From NCBI GenBank assembly GCA_932294295.1, contig OW028574.1, forward strand, positions 27,722,145-27,786,144: a DNA stretch of 64,000 nt. Reading direction: 5' to 3'. The stretch's first letter is position 1, and the number at the start of each line of letters is the position of its first letter. The notes below the pieces were generated by a model that was given only the letters and a program-made list of their open reading frames with translations, was not told the DNA's origin and did not search any database. Shown here one piece after another: positions 22,317 to 35,694 of the stretch. This DNA comes from Alitta virens (lineage: Eukaryota > Annelida > Polychaeta > Phyllodocida > Nereididae). The position numbers and the translations under genes are program-made.

Positions 22317-25300
22317 GCACAGCCAATAAGAGGCAGAGGACGAAGTGTGCATTATGATAGCCACGTGGGGCACTCGTGCGTAGCGGGGTCAAGGCCGTTG
22401 TAGAGGGCCAGGATGCTGACAAGAAAACTAACGACAACAACGCAACACCGAAGTTAAATACTCTATAATAGCCTTTTGGAACGACGTGGCACAGTTAAAT
22501 TATCAAGAGTACACACACAGCCATGTAGGAAGTGCACTTAGCAGTGAGATGCCAGACTCACAGGCCGCGCCGATGAAGTAGTAAGGTAGGTGCACTTAGC
22601 ACAGCCAATGAGAGGAAGAGGACGAAGCATGCATTATGATAACCACGTGGGGCACTCGTGCGTAGCGGGGTCAAGGCCGTTGCAGAGAGCCAGGATGATG
22701 ACAAGAAAACAAACGACAACAACGCAACACCGAAGTGAAATACTCTATAGTAGCGTCAGGGAACGACGTGACACAGTAAAATTATCAAGAGTACACAGCC
22801 ATGTAGGAAGTGCACTTAGCAGTGAGATGCCAGACTCACAGACCGCGCCGATGAAGTAGTAAGTTAGGTCCACTTAGCACAGCCAATGAGAGACAGAGGA
22901 CGAAGCGTGCAGTATGATAGCTACGTGGGGCACTCGTGCGTTGCGGGGTGAAGGCCGATGTAGAGGGCCAGGATGCTGACAAGAAAACTAACGACAACAA
23001 CGCAACAATAAAGTGAAATACTCTATAATAGCCTTATAGAATGACGTGGCACAGTTAAATTATCAAGAGTACACAGCCATGTAGGAAGTGCACTAAGCAG
23101 CGAGATGCCAGACTCACAGACCGCGCCGATTAAGTAGTAAGGTAGGTCCACTTGGCACAGCCAATCAGAGGCAGAGGACGAAGCGTGCATTATGATAGCC
23201 ACGTGGGGCACTCGTGCGTAGCGGGGTCAAGGCCGTTGCAGAGGGAAGTGCACTTAGCAGTGAGATGCCAGACTCACAGGCCGCGCCGATGAAGTAGTAA
23301 GTTAGGTCCGCTTAACACAGCCAATGAGAGGCAGAGGACGAAGCGTGCAATATGATAGCCACGTGGGGCACTCATGCGTAGCGGGGTCAAGGCCATTGTA
23401 GAGGGCCAGGATGCTGAAAAGAAAACTAACGACAACAACGCAACACCGAAGTTAAATACTCTATAATAGCCTTTTGCAACGACGTGGCACAGTTAAATTA
23501 TCAAAAGTACACACACAGCCATGTAGGAAGTGCACTAAGCAGTGAGATGCCAGACTCGCAGACCGCGCCGATTAAGTAGTAAGGTAGGTCCACTTAGCAC
23601 AGCCAATGAGAGGCAGAGGACGAAGCGTGCATTATGATAGCCATGTGGGGCACTCGTGCGTAGCGGGGTCAAGGCCGTTGTAGAGGGCCAGGATGCTGAC
23701 AAGAAAACTAACGACAACAACGCGACACCAAAGTGAAACACTCTATAATAGCCTTATGTTAGTCACGTGGGGCACTCGTGCGTAGCGGGGTCAAGGCCGT
23801 TGTAGAGGGCCAGGATGCTGACAAGAAAACCAACGACAACAACGCAACACTAAAGTGAAATACTCTATAATAGCCTTATGGAATGACGTGGCACAGTTAA
23901 ATCATCAAGAGTACACACACAGCCATGTAGGAAGTGCACTTAGCAGTGAGATGCCAGACTCACAGGCCGCGCCGATGAAGTAGTAAGTTAGGTCCGCTTA
24001 ACACAGCCAATGAGAGGCAGAGGACGAAGCGTGCAATATGATAGCCACGTGGGGCACTCATGCGTAGCGGGGTCAAGGCCATTGTAGAGGGCCAGGATGC
24101 TGAAAAGAAAACTAACGACAACAACGCAACACCGAAGTTAAATACTCTATAATAGCCTTTTGCAACGACGTGGCACAGTTAAATTATCAAAAGTACACAC
24201 ACAGCCATGTAGGAAGTGCACTTAGCAGTGAGATGCCAGACTCACAGGCCGCGCCGATGAAGTAGTAAGTTAGGTCCGCTTAACACAGCCAATGAGAGGC
24301 AGAGGACGAAGCGTGCAATATGATAGCCACGTGGGGCACTCATGCGTAGCGGGGTCAAGGCCATTGTAGAGGGCCAGGATGCTGAAAAGAAAACTAACGA
24401 CAACAACGCAACACCGAAGTTAAATACTCTATAATAGCCTTTTGCAACGACGTGGCACAGTTAAATTATCAAAAGTACACACACAGCCATGTAGGAAGTG
24501 CACTAAGCAGTGAGATGCCAGACTCGCAGACCGCGCCGATTAAGTAGTAAGGTAGGTCCACTTGGCACAGCCAATGAGAGGCAGAGGACGAAGCGTGCTT
24601 TATGATAGCCACGTGGGGCACTCGTGCGTAGCGGGGTCAAGGCCGTTGCAGAGAGCCAGGATGCTGACAAGAAAACAAACGACAACAACGCAACACCGAA
24701 GTGAAATACTCTATAGTAGCGTCAGGGAACGACGTGGCACAGTTGAATTATCAAGAGTACACAAAAATGTAGGAAGTGCACTTAGCAGTGAGATGCCAGA
24801 CTCACAGGCCGCGCCGATGAAGTAGTAAGTAAGGTCCACTTAGCACAGCCAATGAGAGGCAGAGGACGAAGCGTGCATTATGATAGCCATGTGGGGCACT
24901 CGTGCGTAGCGGGGTCAAGGCCGTTGGAGAGGGCCAGGATGCTGACAAGAAAACTAATGACAACAACGCAACACCGAAGTTAAATACTCTATAATAGCCT
25001 TTTGGAACGAAGTGGCACAGTTAAATTATCAAGAGTACACAGCCATGTAGGAAGTGCACTTAGCAGTGAGATGCCAGACTCACACACCGCGCCGATTAAG
25101 CAGCAAGTTATGTCCACTTAGCACAGCCAATGAGAGGAAGAGGACGAAGCGTGCAATATGATAGCCACGTGGGGCAATCGTGCGTAGCGGTGTCAAGGCC
25201 GTTGTAGAGGGCCAGGATGCTGACAAGAAAACTAACGACAACAACGCGACACCAAAGTGAAACACTCTATAATAGCCTTATGTTAGTCACGTGGGGCACT

Positions 25301-25524
25301 CGTGCGTAGCGGGGTCAAGGCCGTTGTAGAGGGCCAGGATGCTGACAAGAAAACCAACGACAACAACGCAACACTAAAGTGAAATACTCTATAATAGCCT
25401 TATGGAATGACGTGGCACAGTTAAATCATCAAGAGTACACACACACCCATGTAGGAAGTGCACTTAGCAGTGAGATTCCAGACCCACAGACCGCGCCAAT
25501 TAAGTAGTAAGTTAGGTCCACTTA
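22317..25524 (+). repeat. 3208-bp HOR, copy 1
   Basis: Eleven units g-a3-f-s-b-e''-b-b-c-d-e (282, 278, 278, 160, 282, 404, 282, 282, 278, 278, 404). Variants private to this HOR pair are gagattccag (near 22266, just before g) and ggatgatgac (near 22693), each repeated 3208 bp later, with gagcagcgag-type changes in s also shared. Two b units sit side by side at 24001 and 24283. Confidence 0.88.
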
Positions 25525-28500
25525 GCACAGCCAATAAGAGGCAGAGGACGAAGTGTGCATTATGATAGCCACGTGGGGCACTCGTGCGTAGCGGGGTCAA
25601 GGCCGTTGTAGAGGGCCAGGATGCTGACAAGAAAACTAACGACAACAACGCAACACCGAAGTTAAATACTCTATAATAGCCTTTTGGAACGACGTGGCAC
25701 AGTTAAATTATCAAGAGTACACACACAGCCATGTAGGAAGTGCACTTAGCAGTGAGATGCCAGACTCACAGGCCGCGCCGATGAAGTAGTAAGGTAGGTG
25801 CACTTAGCACAGCCAATGAGAGGAAGAGGACGAAGCATGCATTATGATAACCACGTGGGGCACTCGTGCGTAGCGGGGTCAAGGCCGTTGCAGAGAGCCA
25901 GGATGATGACAAGAAAACAAACGACAACAACGCAACACCGAAGTGAAATACTCTATAGTAGCGTCAGGGAACGACGTGACACAGTAAAATTATCAAGAGT
26001 ACACAGCCATGTAGGAAGTGCACTTAGCAGTGAGATGCCAGACTCACAGACCGCGCCGATGAAGTAGTAAGTTAGGTCCACTTAGCACAGCCAATGAGAG
26101 ACAGAGGACGAAGCGTGCAGTATGATAGCTACGTGGGGCACTCGTGCGTTGCGGGGTGAAGGCCGATGTAGAGGGCCAGGATGCTGACAAGAAAACTAAC
26201 GACAACAACGCAACAATAAAGTGAAATACTCTATAATAGCCTTATAGAATGACGTGGCACAGTTAAATTATCAAGAGTACACAGCCATGTAGGAAGTGCA
26301 CTAAGCAGCGAGATGCCAGACTCACAGACCGCGCCGATTAAGTAGTAAGGTAGGTCCACTTGGCACAGCCAATCAGAGGCAGAGGACGAAGCGTGCATTA
26401 TGATAGCCACGTGGGGCACTCGTGCGTAGCGGGGTCAAGGCCGTTGCAGAGGGAAGTGCACTTAGCAGTGAGATGCCAGACTCACAGGCCGCGCCGATGA
26501 AGTAGTAAGTTAGGTCCGCTTAACACAGCCAATGAGAGGCAGAGGACGAAGCGTGCAATATGATAGCCACGTGGGGCACTCATGCGTAGCGGGGTCAAGG
26601 CCATTGTAGAGGGCCAGGATGCTGAAAAGAAAACTAACGACAACAACGCAACACCGAAGTTAAATACTCTATAATAGCCTTTTGCAACGACGTGGCACAG
26701 TTAAATTATCAAAAGTACACACACAGCCATGTAGGAAGTGCACTAAGCAGTGAGATGCCAGACTCGCAGACCGCGCCGATTAAGTAGTAAGGTAGGTCCA
26801 CTTAGCACAGCCAATGAGAGGCAGAGGACGAAGCGTGCATTATGATAGCCATGTGGGGCACTCGTGCGTAGCGGGGTCAAGGCCGTTGTAGAGGGCCAGG
26901 ATGCTGACAAGAAAACTAACGACAACAACGCGACACCAAAGTGAAACACTCTATAATAGCCTTATGTTAGTCACGTGGGGCACTCGTGCGTAGCGGGGTC
27001 AAGGCCGTTGTAGAGGGCCAGGATGCTGACAAGAAAACCAACGACAACAACGCAACACTAAAGTGAAATACTCTATAATAGCCTTATGGAATGACGTGGC
27101 ACAGTTAAATCATCAAGAGTACACACACAGCCATGTAGGAAGTGCACTTAGCAGTGAGATGCCAGACTCACAGGCCGCGCCGATGAAGTAGTAAGTTAGG
27201 TCCGCTTAACACAGCCAATGAGAGGCAGAGGACGAAGCGTGCAATATGATAGCCACGTGGGGCACTCATGCGTAGCGGGGTCAAGGCCATTGTAGAGGGC
27301 CAGGATGCTGAAAAGAAAACTAACGACAACAACGCAACACCGAAGTTAAATACTCTATAATAGCCTTTTGCAACGACGTGGCACAGTTAAATTATCAAAA
27401 GTACACACACAGCCATGTAGGAAGTGCACTTAGCAGTGAGATGCCAGACTCACAGGCCGCGCCGATGAAGTAGTAAGTTAGGTCCGCTTAACACAGCCAA
27501 TGAGAGGCAGAGGACGAAGCGTGCAATATGATAGCCACGTGGGGCACTCATGCGTAGCGGGGTCAAGGCCATTGTAGAGGGCCAGGATGCTGAAAAGAAA
27601 ACTAACGACAACAACGCAACACCGAAGTTAAATACTCTATAATAGCCTTTTGCAACGACGTGGCACAGTTAAATTATCAAAAGTACACACACAGCCATGT
27701 AGGAAGTGCACTAAGCAGTGAGATGCCAGACTCGCAGACCGCGCCGATTAAGTAGTAAGGTAGGTCCACTTGGCACAGCCAATGAGAGGCAGAGGACGAA
27801 GCGTGCTTTATGATAGCCACGTGGGGCACTCGTGCGTAGCGGGGTCAAGGCCGTTGCAGAGAGCCAGGATGCTGACAAGAAAACAAACGACAACAACGCA
27901 ACACCGAAGTGAAATACTCTATAGTAGCGTCAGGGAACGACGTGGCACAGTTGAATTATCAAGAGTACACAAAAATGTAGGAAGTGCACTTAGCAGTGAG
28001 ATGCCAGACTCACAGGCCGCGCCGATGAAGTAGTAAGTAAGGTCCACTTAGCACAGCCAATGAGAGGCAGAGGACGAAGCGTGCATTATGATAGCCATGT
28101 GGGGCACTCGTGCGTAGCGGGGTCAAGGCCGTTGGAGAGGGCCAGGATGCTGACAAGAAAACTAATGACAACAACGCAACACCGAAGTTAAATACTCTAT
28201 AATAGCCTTTTGGAACGAAGTGGCACAGTTAAATTATCAAGAGTACACAGCCATGTAGGAAGTGCACTTAGCAGTGAGATGCCAGACTCACACACCGCGC
28301 CGATTAAGCAGCAAGTTATGTCCACTTAGCACAGCCAATGAGAGGAAGAGGACGAAGCGTGCAATATGATAGCCACGTGGGGCAATCGTGCGTAGCGGTG
28401 TCAAGGCCGTTGTAGAGGGCCAGGATGCTGACAAGAAAACTAACGACAACAACGCGACACCAAAGTGAAACACTCTATAATAGCCTTATGTTAGTCACGT

Positions 28501-28731
28501 GGGGCACTCGTGCGTAGCGGGGTCAAGGCCGTTGTAGAGGGCCAGGATGCTGACAAGAAACCAACGACAACAACGCAACACTAAAGTGAAATACTCTATA
28601 ATAGCCTTATGGAATGACGTGGCACAGTTAAATCATCAAGAGTACACACACACCCATGTAGGAAGTGCACTTAGCAGTGAGATGCCAGACTCACAGGCCG
28701 CGCCGATGAAGTAGTAAGGTAGGTGCACTTA
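25525..28731 (+). repeat. 3208-bp HOR, copy 2 (3207 bp)
   Basis: Same eleven units as copy 1. The last e unit is 403 bp because its A run in gacaagaaacc has 3 As (28558-28560) instead of 4. Apart from that I noticed almost no difference from copy 1 by eye, which points to a recent tandem duplication. Confidence 0.88.
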
Positions 28732-31654
28732 GCACAGCCAATGAGAGGAAGAGGACGAAGCGTGCATTATGATAACCAGGTGGGGCACTCGTGCGTAGCG
28801 GGGTCAAGGCCGTTGCAGAGAGCCAGGATGCTGACAAGAAAAAACCAACGACAACAACGCAACACCGAAGTGAAATACTCTATAGTAGCGTCAGGGAACG
28901 ACGTGACACAGTTAAATTATCAAGAGTACACAGCCATGTAGGAAGTGCACTTAGCAGTGAGATGCCAGACTCACAGGCCGCGCCGATGAAGTAGTAAGGT
29001 AGGTGCACTTAGCACAGCCAATGAGAGGAAGAGGACGAAGCGTGCATTATGATAACCAGGTGGGGCACTCGAGCGTAGCGGGGTCAAGGCCGTTGCAGAG
29101 AGCCAGGATGCTGACAAGAAAACAAACGACAACAACGCAACAACGAAGTGAAATACTCTATAGTAGCGTCAGGGAACGACGTGACACAGTTAAATTATCA
29201 TGAGTACACAGCCATGTAGGAAGTGCACTTAGCAGTGAGATGCCAGACTCAGAGACCGCGCCGATGAAGTAGTAAGTTAGGTCCACTTAGCACAGCCAAT
29301 GAGAGGCAGAGGACGAAGCGTGCAATATGATAGCCACGTGGGGCACTCATGCGTAGCGGGGTCAAGGCCATTGTAGAGGGCCAGGATGCTGAAAAGAAAA
29401 CTAACGACAACAACGCAACAATAAAGTGAAATACTCTATAATAGCCTTATAGAATGACGTGGCACAGTTAAATTATCAAGAGTACACAGCCATGTAGGAA
29501 GTGCACTAAGCAGCGAGATGCCAGACTCACAGACCGCGCCGATTAAGTAGTAAGGTAGGTCCACTTGGCACAGCCAATCAGAGGCAGAGGACGAAGCGTG
29601 CATTATGATAGCCACGTGGGGCACTCGTGCGTAGCGGGGTCAAGGCCGTTGCAGAGGGAAGTGCACTTAGCAGTGAGATGCCAGACTCACAGGCCGCGCC
29701 GATGAAGTAGTAAGTTAGGTCCGCTTAACACAGCCAATGAGAGGCAGAGGACGAAGCGTGCAATATGATAGCCACGTGGGGCACTCATGCGTAGCGGGGT
29801 CAAGGCCATTGTAGAGGGCCAGGATGCTGAAAAGAAAACTAACGACAACAACGCAACACCGAAGTTAAATACTCTATAATAGCCTTTTGCAACGACGTGG
29901 CACAGTTAAATTATCAAAAGTACACACACAGCCATGTAGGAAGTGCACTAAGCAGTGAGATGCCAGACTCGCAGACCGCGCCGATTAAGTAGTAAGGTAG
30001 GTCCACTTAGCACAGCCAATGAGAGGCAGAGGACGAAGCGTGCATTATGATAGCCATGTGGGGCACTCGTGCGTAGCGGGGTCAAGGCCGTTGTAGAGGG
30101 CCAGGATGCTGACAAGAAAACTAACGACAACAACGCGACACCAAAGTGAAACACTCTATAATAGCCTTATGTTAGTCACGTGGGGCACTCGTGCGTAGCG
30201 GGGTCAAGGCCGTTGTAGAGGGCCAGGATGCTGACAAGAAAACCAACGACAACAACGCAACACTAAAGTGAAATACTCTATAATAGCCTTATGGAATGAC
30301 GTGGCACAGTTAAATCATCAAGAGTACACACACAGCCATGTAGGAAGTGCACTTAGCAGTGAGATGCCAGACTCACAGGCCGCGCAGATGAAGTAGTAAG
30401 TTAGGTCCGCTTAACACAGCCAATGAGAGGCAGAGGACGAAGCGTGCAATATGATAGCCACGTGGGGCACTCATGCGTAGCGGGGTCAAGGCCATTGTAG
30501 AGGGCCAGGATGCTGAAAAGAAAACTAACGACAACAACGCAACACCGAAGTTAAATACTCTATAATAGCCTTTTGCAACGACGTGGCACAGTTAAATTAT
30601 CAAAAGTACACACACAGCCATGTAGGAAGTGCACTAAGCAGTGAGATGCCAGACTCGCAGACCGCGCCGATTAAGTAGTAAGGTAGGTCCACTTGGCACA
30701 GCCAATGAGAGGCAGAGGACGAAGCGTGCTTTATGATAGCCACGTGGGGCACTCGTGCGTAGCGGGGTCAAGGCCGTTGCAGAGAGCCAGGATGCTGACA
30801 AGAAAACAAACGACAACAACGCAACACCGAAGTGAAATACTCTATAGTAGCGTCAGGGAACGACGTGGCACAGTTGAATTATCAAGAGTACACAAAAATG
30901 TAGGAAGTGCACTTAGCAGTGAGATGCCAGACTCACAGGCCGCGCCGATGAAGTAGTAAGTAAGGTCCACTTAGCACAGCCAATGAGAGGCAGAGGACGA
31001 AGCGTGCATTATGATAGCCATGTGGGGCACTCGTGCGTAGCGGGGTCAAGGCCGTTGGAGAGGGCCAGGATGCTGACAAGAAAACTAATGACAACAACGC
31101 AACACCGAAGTTAAATACTCTATAATAGCCTTTTGGAACGAAGTGGCACAGTTAAATTATCAAGAGTACACAGCCATGTAGGAAGTGCACTTAGCAGTGA
31201 GATGCCAGACTCACACACCGCGCCGATTAAGCAGCAAGTTATGTCCACTTAGCACAGCCAATGAGAGGAAGAGGACGAAGCGTGCAATATGATAGCCACG
31301 TGGGGCAATCGTGCGTAGCGGTGTCAAGGCCGTTGTAGAGGGCCAGGATGCTGACAAGAAAACTAACGACAACAACGCGACACCAAAGTGAAACACTCTA
31401 TAATAGCCTTATGTTAGTCACGTGGGGCACTCGTGCGTAGCGGGGTCAAGGCCGTTGTAGAGGGCCAGGATGCTGACAAGAAACCAACGACAACAACGCA
31501 ACACTAAAGTGAAATACTCTATAATAGCCTTATGGAATGACGTGGCACAGTTAAATCATCAAGAGTACACACACACCCATGTAGGAAGTGCACTTAGCAG
31601 TGAGATGCCAGACTCACAGACCGCGCCGATGAAGTAGTAAGGTAGGTGCACTTA
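28732..31654 (+). repeat. 2923-bp HOR variant
   Basis: Units are a (280, with a 6-A run at 28839-28844), a2 (278), a b/f hybrid (29290, 278), s, b, e'' (404), b, c, d and e (403). Its a and a2 units and its c-d-e run recur 2923 bp downstream. The b/f hybrid opens with b markers (actcatgcg, ccattgtag, ctgaaaag) and switches to f markers (acaataaag, ccttatagaatg). Confidence 0.85.
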
Positions 31655-33736
31655 GCACAGCCAATGAGAGGAAGAGGACGAAGCGTGCATTATGATAACC
31701 AGGTGGGGCACTCGTGCGTAGCGGGGTCAAGGCCGTTGCAGAGAGCCAGGATGCTGACAAGAAAAAACCAACGACAACAACGCAACACCGAAGTGAAATA
31801 CTCTATAGTAGCGTCAGGGAACGACGTGACACAGTTAAATTATCAAGAGTACACAGCCATGTAGGAAGTGCACTTAGCAGTGAGATGCCAGACTCACAGG
31901 CCGCGCCGATGAAGTAGTAAGGTAGGTGCACTTAGCACAGCCAATGAGAGGAAGAGGACGAAGCGTGCATTATGATAACCAGGTGGGGCACTCGAGCGTA
32001 GCGGGGTCAAGGCCGTTGCAGAGAGCCAGGATGCTGACAAGAAAACAAACGACAACAACGCAACACCGAAGTGAAATACTCTATAGTAGCGTCAGGGAAC
32101 GACGTGACACAGTTAAATTATCAAGAGTACACAGCCATGTAGGAAGTGCACTTAGCAGTGAGATGCCAGACTCAGAGACCGCGCCGATGAAGTAGTAAGT
32201 TAGGTCCACTTAGCACAGCCAATGAGAGGCAGAGGACGAAGCGTGCAATATGATAGCCACGTGGGGCACTCATGCGTAGCGGGGTCAAGGCCATTGTAGA
32301 GGGCCAGGATGCTGAAAAGAAAACTAACGACAACAACGCAACACCGAAGTTAAATACTCTATAATAGCCTTTTGCAACGACGTGGCACAGTTAAATTATC
32401 AAAAGTACACACACAGCCATGTAGGAAGTGCACTAAGCAGTGAGATGCCAGACTCGCAGACCGCGCCGATTAAGTAGTAAGGTAGGTCCACTTGGCACAG
32501 CCAATGAGAGGCAGAGGACGAAGCGTGCATTATGATAGCCACGTGGGGCACTCGTGCGTAGCGGGGTCAAGGCCGTTGCAGAGAGCCAGGATGCTGACAA
32601 GAAAACAAACGACAACAACGCAACACCGAAGTGAAATACTCTATAGTAGCGTCAGGGAACGACGTGGCACAGTTGAATTATCAAGAGTACACAAAAATGT
32701 AGGAAGTGCACTTAGCAGTGAGATGCCAGACTCACAGGCCGCGCCGATGAAGTAGTAAGTAAGGTCCACTTAGCACAGCCAATGAGAGGCAGAGGACGAA
32801 GCGTGCATTATGATAGCCATGTGGGGCACTCGTGCGTAGCGGGGTCAAGGCCGTTGTAGAGGGCCAGGATGCTGACAAGAAAACTAACGACAACAACGCG
32901 ACACCAAAGTGAAACACTCTATAATAGCCTTATGTTAGTCACGTGGGGCACTCGTGCGTAGCGGGGTCAAGGCCGTTGTAGAGGGCCAGGATGCTGACAA
33001 GAAAACCAACGACAACAACGCAACACTAAAGTGAAATACTCTATAATAGCCTTATGGAATGACGTGGCACAGTTAAATCATCAAGAGTACACACACACCC
33101 ATGTAGGAAGTGCACTTAGCAGTGAGATGCCAGACTCACAGGCCGCGCCGATGAAGTAGTAAGGTAGGTGCACTTAGCACAGCCAATGAGAGGAAGAGGA
33201 CGAAGCGTGCATTATGATAACCAGGTGGGGCACTCGTGCGTAGCGGGGTCAAGGCCGTTGCAGAGAGCCAGGATGCTGACAAGAAAACAAACGACAACAA
33301 CGCAACACCGAAGTGAAATACTCTATAGTAGCGTCAGGGAACGACGTGACACAGTTAAATTATCAAGAGTACACAGCCATGTAGGAAGTGCACTTAGCAG
33401 TGAGATGCCAGACTCAGAGACCGCGCCGATGAAGTAGTAAGTTAGGTCCGCTTAACACAGCCAATGAGAGGCAGAGGACGAAGCGTGCAATATGATAGCC
33501 ACGTGGGGCACTCATGCGTAGCGGGGTCAAGGCCATTGTAGAGGGCCAGGATGCTGAAAAGAAAACTAACGACAACAACGCAACACCGAAGTTAAATACT
33601 CTATAATAGCCTTTTGCAACGACGTGGCACAGTTAAATTATCAAAAGTACACACACAGCCATGTAGGAAGTGCACTAAGCAGTGAGATGCCAGACTCACA
33701 GACCGCGCCGATTAAGTAGTAAGGTAGGTCCACTTG
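31655..33736 (+). repeat. Transition block a-a2-b-c-e''-a2-b (2082 bp)
   Basis: Unit starts are 31655 (a, 280, 6-A run at 31762-31767), 31935 (a2), 32213 (b), 32495 (c), 32773 (e'', 404), 33177 (a2-like) and 33455 (b). The a-a2-b-c-e''-a2 order matches 6085-7882 and 56393-58190. Confidence 0.83.
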
Positions 33737-35694
33737 GCACAGCCAATGAGAGGCAGAGGACGAAGCGTGCATTATGATAGCCACGTGGGGCACTCGTGCG
33801 TAGCGGGGTCAAGGCCGTTGCAGAGAGCCAGGATGCTGACAAGAAAACAAACGACAACAACGCAACACCGAAGTGAAATACTCTATAGTAGCGTCAGGGA
33901 ACGACGTGACACAGTAAAATTATCAAGAGTACACAGCCATGTAGGAAGTGCACTTAGCAGTGAGATGCCAGACTCACAGACCGCGCCGATGAAGTAGTAA
34001 GTTAGGTCCACTTAGCACAGCCAATGAGAGACAGAGGACGAAGCTTGCAGTATGATAGCTACGTGGGGCACTCGTGCGTTGCGGGGTGAAGGCCGATGTA
34101 GAGGGCCAGGATGCTGACAAGAAAACTAACGACAACAACGCAACAATAAAGTGAAATACTCTATAATAGCCTTATAGAATGACGTGGCACAGTTAAATTA
34201 TCAAGAGTACACAGCCATGTAGGAAGTGCACTAAGCAGTGAGATGCCAGACTCACAGACCGCGCCGATTAAGTAGTAAGGTAGGTCCACTTGGCACAGCC
34301 AATCAGAGGCAGAGGACGAAGCGTGCATTATGATAGCCACGTGGGGCACTCGTGCGTAGCGGGGTCAAGGCCGTTGCAGAGGGAAGTGCACTTAGCAGTG
34401 AGATGCCAGACTCACAGGCCGCGCCGATGAAGTAGTAAGTTAGGTCCGCTTAACACAGCCAATGAGAGGCAGAGGACGAAGCGTGCAATATGATAGCCAC
34501 GTGGGGCACTCATGCGTAGCGGGGTCAAGGCCATTGTAGAGGGCCAGGATGCTGAAAAGAAAACTAACGACAACAACGCAACACCGAAGTTAAATACTCT
34601 ATAATAGCCTTTTGCAACGACGTGGCACAGTTAAATTATCAAAAGTACACACACAGCCATGTAGGAAGTGCACTAAGCAGTGAGATGCCAGACTCGCAGA
34701 CCGCGCCGATTAAGTAGTAAGGTAGGTCCACTTGGCACAGCCAATGAGAGGCAGAGGACGAAGCGTGCATTATGATAGCCACGTGGGGCACTCGTGCGTA
34801 GCGGGGTCAAGGCCGTTGCAGAGAGCCAGGATGCTGACAAGAAAACAAACGACAACAACGCAACACCGAAGTGAAATACTCTATAGTAGCGTCAGGGAAC
34901 GACGTGGCACAGTTGAATTATCAAGAGTACACAAAAATGTAGGAAGTGCACTTAGCAGTGAGATGCCAGACTCACAGGCCGCGCCGATGAAGTAGTAAGT
35001 AAGGTCCACTTAGCACAGCCAATGAGAGGCAGAGGACGAAGCGTGCATTATGATAGCCATGTGGGGCACTCGTGCGTAGCGGGGTCAAGGCCGTTGGAGA
35101 GGGCCAGGATGCTGACAAGAAAACTAATGACAACAACGCAACACCGAAGTTAAATACTCTATAATAGCCTTTTGGAATGAAGTGGCACAGTTAAATTATC
35201 AAGAGTACACAGCCATGTAGGAAGTGCACTTAGCAGTGAGATGCCAGACTCACACACCGCGCCGATTAAGCAGCAAGTTATGTCCACTTAGCACAGCCAA
35301 TGAGAGGAAGAGGACGAAGCGTGCAATATGATAGCCACGTGGGGCAATCGTGCGTAGCGGTGTCAAGGCCGTTGTAGAGGGCCAGGATGCTGACAAGAAA
35401 ACTAACGACAACAACGCGACACCAAAGTGAAACACTCTATAATAGCCTTATGTTAGTCACGTGGGGCACTCGTGCGTAGCGGGGTCAAGGCCGTTGTAGA
35501 GGGCCAGGATGCTGACAAGAAAACCAACGACAACAACGCAACACTAAAGTGAAATACTCTATAATAGCCTTATGGAATGACGTGGCACAGTTAAATCATC
35601 AAGAGTACACACACACCCATGTAGGAAGTGCACTTAGCAGTGAGATGCCAGACTCACAGGCCGCGCCGATGAAGTAGTAAGGTAGGTGCACTTA
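33737..35694 (+). repeat. Canonical 1958-bp HOR
   Basis: Units are 278-278-160-282-278-278-404, with the HindIII-type f unit (gaagcttgc near 34042). A private change in the d unit is ttggaatgaag near 35173. Confidence 0.9.
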
